In this document: one piece after another, positions 60,380 to 64,000 of the stretch | Position numbering within the stretch: the first letter of the stretch is position 1 | How the letters are laid out: every line of letters starts with the position of its first letter | Assembly (NCBI GenBank): GCA_964211495.1 | Contig: CAXORL010000004.1 | Coordinates: 209,262-273,261, forward strand | DNA: 64,000 nt | Origin: Faucicola osloensis_B | GTDB taxonomy: Bacteria > Pseudomonadota > Gammaproteobacteria > Pseudomonadales > Moraxellaceae | Direction: 5' to 3' | Notes under the pieces: generated by a model | What the model was told of the DNA's origin: nothing | Databases searched by the model: none | The model's input: the letters and a program-made list of their open reading frames with translations, nothing else | Made by a program: the position numbers and the translations under genes

Positions 60380-61474
60380 ATGCACCCAGAAAATCTGACT
60401 TTATTTGATGACCCCGAAATTGCCGACATCATCGATCACATCAACGAAGACCACGGCGATGATATGAAACACATGGCGTTAGGCTTGCTAAACTTAACCA
60501 AGGTTCAGCAAAAAACCTTAAAAAATGCGACCTTGCGCCAAATCTATCAACAAGGCTTACTGTTGGATTTGCAATTTGCGCAAAAAGAGCCGCACTTAGA
60601 CAATCAGCTTTTGGCATTTAGTGAGCCGACCCAAACCCTTGAAAAATTTAACGAACAATATGTCGCCTTATTGCAGCGCAGTGACCGCAAACAAGGTAAA
60701 AAAACCATTGACATCAAGCAGCGTCAATTTTGTCTGCAAAGCGTGGAAGCGGTCAGTCACCATATATATCGTTTGACAGTGCAAACCGATAGCGATTTAT
60801 CCAATTTACCGGCAGGTTATGCGTTTTTGTTTGATGTCAAACTGCCCGACACTGACCTAAAAAAACACCCCCGCCCCTACCGCTATTATACGCTTCGCAA
60901 GGCATGGCAGACTGTGAATGAAAACGGTGAAACGCAAAACCTTGCTTGGATAGATATCTATTGTCATGGAGAAAAAAATGGCGAAATCAGTCTTGGCGAA
61001 ACTTGGGTAAAATCGTTAAAAACAGGCGATGTTTTTACCAGTGAACGAGAATTCCCCGAAAAAATCGACCATCTCGATGTTAATCAGCCACAGGGACAAA
61101 ATCTATTAATCGCTGATGAAACCTCACTACCGACCGTAGCTAGACTGTTAGAACAGTGGCAAATGACCGAGCAGACAACACCGCCGATTGTAATCACTTT
61201 TTTGCAAAGCCCGCTAGATTTGGCTTATTTAGAAGACGTTTTAGCCCAGTACCCCGCAACGGTATTACCAATTGTGGCGAATGATAACCAACTGCCCCAT
61301 ACGCAGATTTTTACGACCCTACAAAATTTTTTGCAACAACATCCTCGCCGGATTGACTACATCTGGGGTGGGCTTGAAGCGACAACAACGAAAAAACTGC
61401 GTTTGTTATTGGATGAGTTATTACAGTTAAGTCGGGATAATAGCGTACTAAAAGTGTATTGGCGAGCAAGCTAA
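60380..61474 (+). CDS. DUF2470 domain fused to siderophore-interacting ferric-reductase-like protein
   Basis: A 364-aa cytoplasmic protein with two parts. Residues about 10-95 resemble DUF2470 (DIIDHINEDHGDDMKHMALG), a module also found at the C-terminus of HugZ-type haem-degrading proteins. Residues about 110-364 match the FAD-binding siderophore-interacting (ViuB-like) family: RPYRYYTLRK for flavin binding, EISLGETWVKSLKTGDVF, LLIADETSLPTVARLLEQW and the C-terminal VYWRAS. It would reduce and release iron from imported ferric siderophores using NAD(P)H. Its place after the receptor supports this. Iron regulation through the upstream Fur site is likely if cotranscribed. Confidence 0.82.
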   Translation: MHPENLTLFDDPEIADIIDHINEDHGDDMKHMALGLLNLTKVQQKTLKNATLRQIYQQGLLLDLQFAQKEPHLDNQLLAFSEPTQTLEKFNEQYVALLQRSDRKQGKKTIDIKQRQFCLQSVEAVSHHIYRLTVQTDSDLSNLPAGYAFLFDVKLPDTDLKKHPRPYRYYTLRKAWQTVNENGETQNLAWIDIYCHGEKNGEISLGETWVKSLKTGDVFTSEREFPEKIDHLDVNQPQGQNLLIADETSLPTVARLLEQWQMTEQTTPPIVITFLQSPLDLAYLEDVLAQYPATVLPIVANDNQLPHTQIFTTLQNFLQQHPRRIDYIWGGLEATTTKKLRLLLDELLQLSRDNSVLKVYWRAS

Positions 61475-61680
61475 GAGTTATTTCAGAATTGGGCAGACAA
61501 TCAAATGCATACGTGAGTGCTTGGTCGTAACAACTGGTTGTTTTCAGGGTCGCTTGACGGTAGGCAGCGGGCGGCGAATTTTATTAACCCGTAGCTATTC
61601 ATCATTTTGTCACGCAACCTTTCTATGATATTTCACAAATTTATCAACGCTCTTATTTGAGCCTAATTTAGTGAGCGATC

Positions 61681-63762
61681 ATGAACTATAAAACCCATCA
61701 TTATAAAAACCATCATTATAAAAATATCCAAATCAAGCGCATTTACCTCACCACATCCATCATTGTAGCCAGCATGTCACTTGTTGCTTGTAATAACAAT
61801 GATAATGATAGTAATGACCCTAAACCCCAGCAAATCGCAACCAATACGAAACTTAACTTTAGTATTCTTGAAACGTCAGATTTACATAATAATGTCATGA
61901 GTTATGATTATTACAAGTTGACAGAAGACAAAAGTTTGGGGCTTGAGCGAACCGCAACGCTTATCAATAACGCTCGTAGTGAATCTGCCAATAATATCTT
62001 GCTAGATAACGGTGATACCATTCAAGGTAGTGCTTTAGGTGACTATCAAGCAACGGTGAACCCTGTCAAATGCGACGAAACACTGGGCATTTATAAGGTT
62101 ATGAATGACCTAAAGTATGATGCAGGTACGATTGGTAACCATGAATTTAACTATGGGCTGAACTATCTTAATCAAATTACAGGCAGTCAGTTTAATGTTG
62201 ATGGCATAATCGCAAGTGCCAGTGCTTGTAAAGGACCCGACTTTCCCTTGGTTTTATCCAATGTGATTAGCGCTCGCAATAATCAGCCACTCTTTAAGCC
62301 TTATAAAATCATTACCAAAACCTTTACGGCAACCACACCAGATGGTAAGACGGTTACCGTACCGCTAAAAATTGGTATCATTGGATTTACCACACCCGGT
62401 ATTATGCAATGGGACAAAAAATGGCTAGACGGCAAAGTCACCACCGCCGGTGCAAAAGAAATGGCAGAAAAATACGTGCCACAAATGAAAACTGAAGGTG
62501 CAGATGTCATTGTCGCCTTGTCGCATGGTGGTATTGATACATCCCCCTACAGCCCAACGATGGAAAACGCCAGTTGGCATCTATCGCAAGTGCCAGGTAT
62601 TGATGCGATTTTGATGGGACACACACACCAAGTGTTTCCTGATGCTAATAGCAAAGACACCCGCCTAGACCAAGCAGGTATTGATAAAGTTAATGGCTTA
62701 TTAAACAACGTACCTGCGGTCATGCCAAGTTTTTGGGGTAAAGGGTTAGGCGTCATCAAATTGAATTTAACCTTTGATGGCAAAAAATGGGTCGTCAATA
62801 AAAACAATACCAAAGTGGAAGTGCGTACTATCCAAAATGCTGATAAAACTTTTGTAGCAGCTAACCCGCGAGTGGCTCAATTAATTCAGGCAGAACATAA
62901 TGCCACTATTAATTATGTCAAAACCCCAATCGGTACATCCGATTTCTCAATGACTTCTTACTTTGCTGATGTGGGGGATGTGTCAGCGATTCAAGTGGTC
63001 AACCAAGCCCAAGCCAATTATATCAGCGATTACATTAACGCCAATTTGCCACAATATAAAGATATCCCTGTCTTATCGGTGAGTGCCCCATTTAAAAGCG
63101 GATTTGCAGGGGGTTCAGATTATACGGATGTCGCTCAAGGCAATATTGCTATTAACAATGCGGCTGATTTATACCTGTATCCAAATACCGTGTTTGCAGT
63201 AAAAATACAAGGCAGTGATATCAAAAAATGGCTAGAGAATTCCGCCAAACGCTTTAATCAAATAAACCCAAGCCTTACTACGCCACAAGCGTTAATCAGC
63301 ACTTTTCCTGGGTATAACTTTGATATGTTTACCTCACCCGATGTGCAATATGAAATTGATGTGACTAAACCTATCGGTAGCCGTATCCAAAACTTAACCT
63401 ACAAAGGCAAGCCGATTGAAGACAACGCACCATTTATCATCGCAACCAATAACTATCGTGCATCAGGTCTAAAGGAATACTACAGCATCAAGAGTACCAA
63501 TGTAGTTGAATCACCTGATGCCAATCGTGATGTGCTGATTAACTACATCAAAGCGGCTAAGAATTTATCTTTAAGCAATAATGGTAGCAGTCGTAGCTGG
63601 CGGTTTGTCAAAGTGAAAACAGCGGGTCCTGTAACCTTTAAATCGAGTGCAAACAAAATTGACTTTGCCCAAAAAGCAGGATTAACCAATATTAGCGTCG
63701 TAAATAATGACGATGGTTCAAGTAAAGGCTTGGCAGATTATGCGATAGATTTATCAAAATAA
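61681..63762 (+). CDS. 5'-nucleotidase / 2',3'-cyclic phosphodiesterase-like lipoprotein
   Basis: A 693-aa exported metallophosphatase of the UshA/CpdB type. The signal peptide ends in the lipobox LVAC, so Cys37 would be lipidated and the enzyme anchored. The calcineurin-like catalytic domain has ETSDLHNN, LLDNGDTIQGSA, TIGNHEFNYG, VIVALSHGGID and MGHTHQVFPD, in canonical order. A C-terminal 5'-nucleotidase substrate domain (about 390-600) follows, with FKSGFAGGSDYTDVAQGNIA and ATNNYRASG. It would release phosphate or nucleosides from extracytoplasmic nucleotides. A DNA repeat duplicates HHYKN near the N-terminus. Confidence 0.88.
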   Translation: MNYKTHHYKNHHYKNIQIKRIYLTTSIIVASMSLVACNNNDNDSNDPKPQQIATNTKLNFSILETSDLHNNVMSYDYYKLTEDKSLGLERTATLINNARSESANNILLDNGDTIQGSALGDYQATVNPVKCDETLGIYKVMNDLKYDAGTIGNHEFNYGLNYLNQITGSQFNVDGIIASASACKGPDFPLVLSNVISARNNQPLFKPYKIITKTFTATTPDGKTVTVPLKIGIIGFTTPGIMQWDKKWLDGKVTTAGAKEMAEKYVPQMKTEGADVIVALSHGGIDTSPYSPTMENASWHLSQVPGIDAILMGHTHQVFPDANSKDTRLDQAGIDKVNGLLNNVPAVMPSFWGKGLGVIKLNLTFDGKKWVVNKNNTKVEVRTIQNADKTFVAANPRVAQLIQAEHNATINYVKTPIGTSDFSMTSYFADVGDVSAIQVVNQAQANYISDYINANLPQYKDIPVLSVSAPFKSGFAGGSDYTDVAQGNIAINNAADLYLYPNTVFAVKIQGSDIKKWLENSAKRFNQINPSLTTPQALISTFPGYNFDMFTSPDVQYEIDVTKPIGSRIQNLTYKGKPIEDNAPFIIATNNYRASGLKEYYSIKSTNVVESPDANRDVLINYIKAAKNLSLSNNGSSRSWRFVKVKTAGPVTFKSSANKIDFAQKAGLTNISVVNNDDGSSKGLADYAIDLSK
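61695..61724 (+). repeat. 15-bp in-frame tandem repeat at the start of the nucleotidase gene
   Basis: CCATCATTATAAAAA occurs twice, at 61695-61709 and 61710-61724. It encodes HHYKN twice in the n-region before the signal helix. Being 15 bases long, copy changes keep the frame. Confidence 0.9.
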
Positions 63763-63796
63763 TCGCCAAAAAACTTGTATTTTATTGATCGTTAAA

Positions 63797-63824
63797 AAAA
63801 AGTGTGGTAGTTGCCACACTTTTT
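63797..63824. terminator. Terminator between the nucleotidase gene and a minus-strand gene
   Basis: AAAAAGTGTGG pairs perfectly with CCACACTTTTT around a 6-base loop. It lies 34 bases after the nucleotidase stop, adjoining the stop codon of the minus-strand gene. It is symmetrical and may serve both. Confidence 0.85.
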
Positions 63825-64000
63825 CTATTTTATCAAGCGTTCAAAGTTACATCGGACAAGCTTTGTAATGTCATCCATCTTAAGCTTATACCGGATTTCA
63901 CGACACTGGTGTTTCGTTGTGTGGTTTTCATAAAGGTAGTGTCTCAGCGTTTTCGGTTTTCGACAATACCCTATATCAAACATCTTGAGAAAGTACAAAG
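63825..64000 (-). CDS. Unidentified gene, 3' end only (partial)
   Basis: On the minus strand a frame without stops runs in from the window edge for 57 complete codons and ends at TAG (63825-63827). The product ends ...CREIRYKLKMDDITKLVRCN and then FERLIK. It is basic and contains several histidines and cysteines. I do not recognise it. Support is modest: the uninterrupted frame in AT-rich sequence and the terminator placed directly after its stop codon. Confidence 0.45.
   Translation of the reverse strand, partial: LYFLKMFDIGYCRKPKTLRHYLYENHTTKHQCREIRYKLKMDDITKLVRCNFERLIK

Overview
The window looks like ordinary chromosome of a gammaproteobacterium of the family Moraxellaceae. A Moraxella/Faucicola osloensis-like or Psychrobacter-like organism is my best guess. 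It is inferred from moderate GC, gene content and protein style, not from a marker-gene search. Nearly all genes are housekeeping. I see no prophage, insertion sequence, integron or CRISPR array.

Layout. 1-3020: the 3' end of a histidine kinase gene, then a methionine-type ABC importer (ATPase, permease, lipoprotein). 3155-8388 (minus strand): rpmI-rplT, a strong terminator, then pheS, an AT-rich orphan gene, pheT and ihfA. 8866-12278: a thioesterase-like gene, fused hisI(E), and tatABC. 12326-14965: a four-copy 15-bp tandem repeat, a small UvrD-type helicase and a DusC-type tRNA-dihydrouridine synthase. 14973-22833: MAPEG, OsmC, rppH, type B L31, M61 and YgjP-like peptidases, a PH-domain protein, a di-haem cytochrome c and hemH. 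22959-26282: a His-rich membrane peptide, metX-metW and a Sel1-repeat protein. 26521-29979: an MFS transporter, a broken DpnI-like restriction locus, and ispE. 30079-33652: two tRNA-Gln genes, prs, rplY, pth and panD. 33962-39605: sodB, rdgB, tig, clpP and clpX. 39688-46449 (minus strand): small metabolic and redox genes, ferredoxin, trhP-like U32 protein and nfeD/SPFH. 46673-48700: ohrR, ohr and a nitroreductase. 48849-61474: an iron-uptake region of tonB, fhuCDB-like importer, two TonB-dependent receptors, a cyclic-peptide-type ABC exporter and a DUF2470/ferric-reductase fusion, with four Fur-box-like palindromes. 61681-64000: a 5'-nucleotidase-like lipoprotein and the 3' end of an unidentified minus-strand gene.

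How the genes work together. The iron region would move ferric siderophores across the outer membrane using TonB energy, bind them with a lipoprotein, import them through a double-length permease, and release iron by reduction. No siderophore synthesis genes are in view, so uptake of foreign siderophores is likely.

The most interesting site is 27768-29068. A DpnI homologue, which in characterised members cuts adenine-methylated GATC, keeps its metal-binding cysteines and catalytic D53/E64/K66. An in-frame TGA replaces the tryptophan expected at codon 27. A divergent 57-aa DpnD/PcfM-like gene flanks it. The next gene downstream is frameshifted by a 14-bp tandem duplication. The locus is either a freshly inactivated defence cassette or one whose expression can be restored. 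A second oddity is the roughly 28% GC orphan gene between pheS and pheT. Short tandem duplications of 12-20 bp recur across the window.
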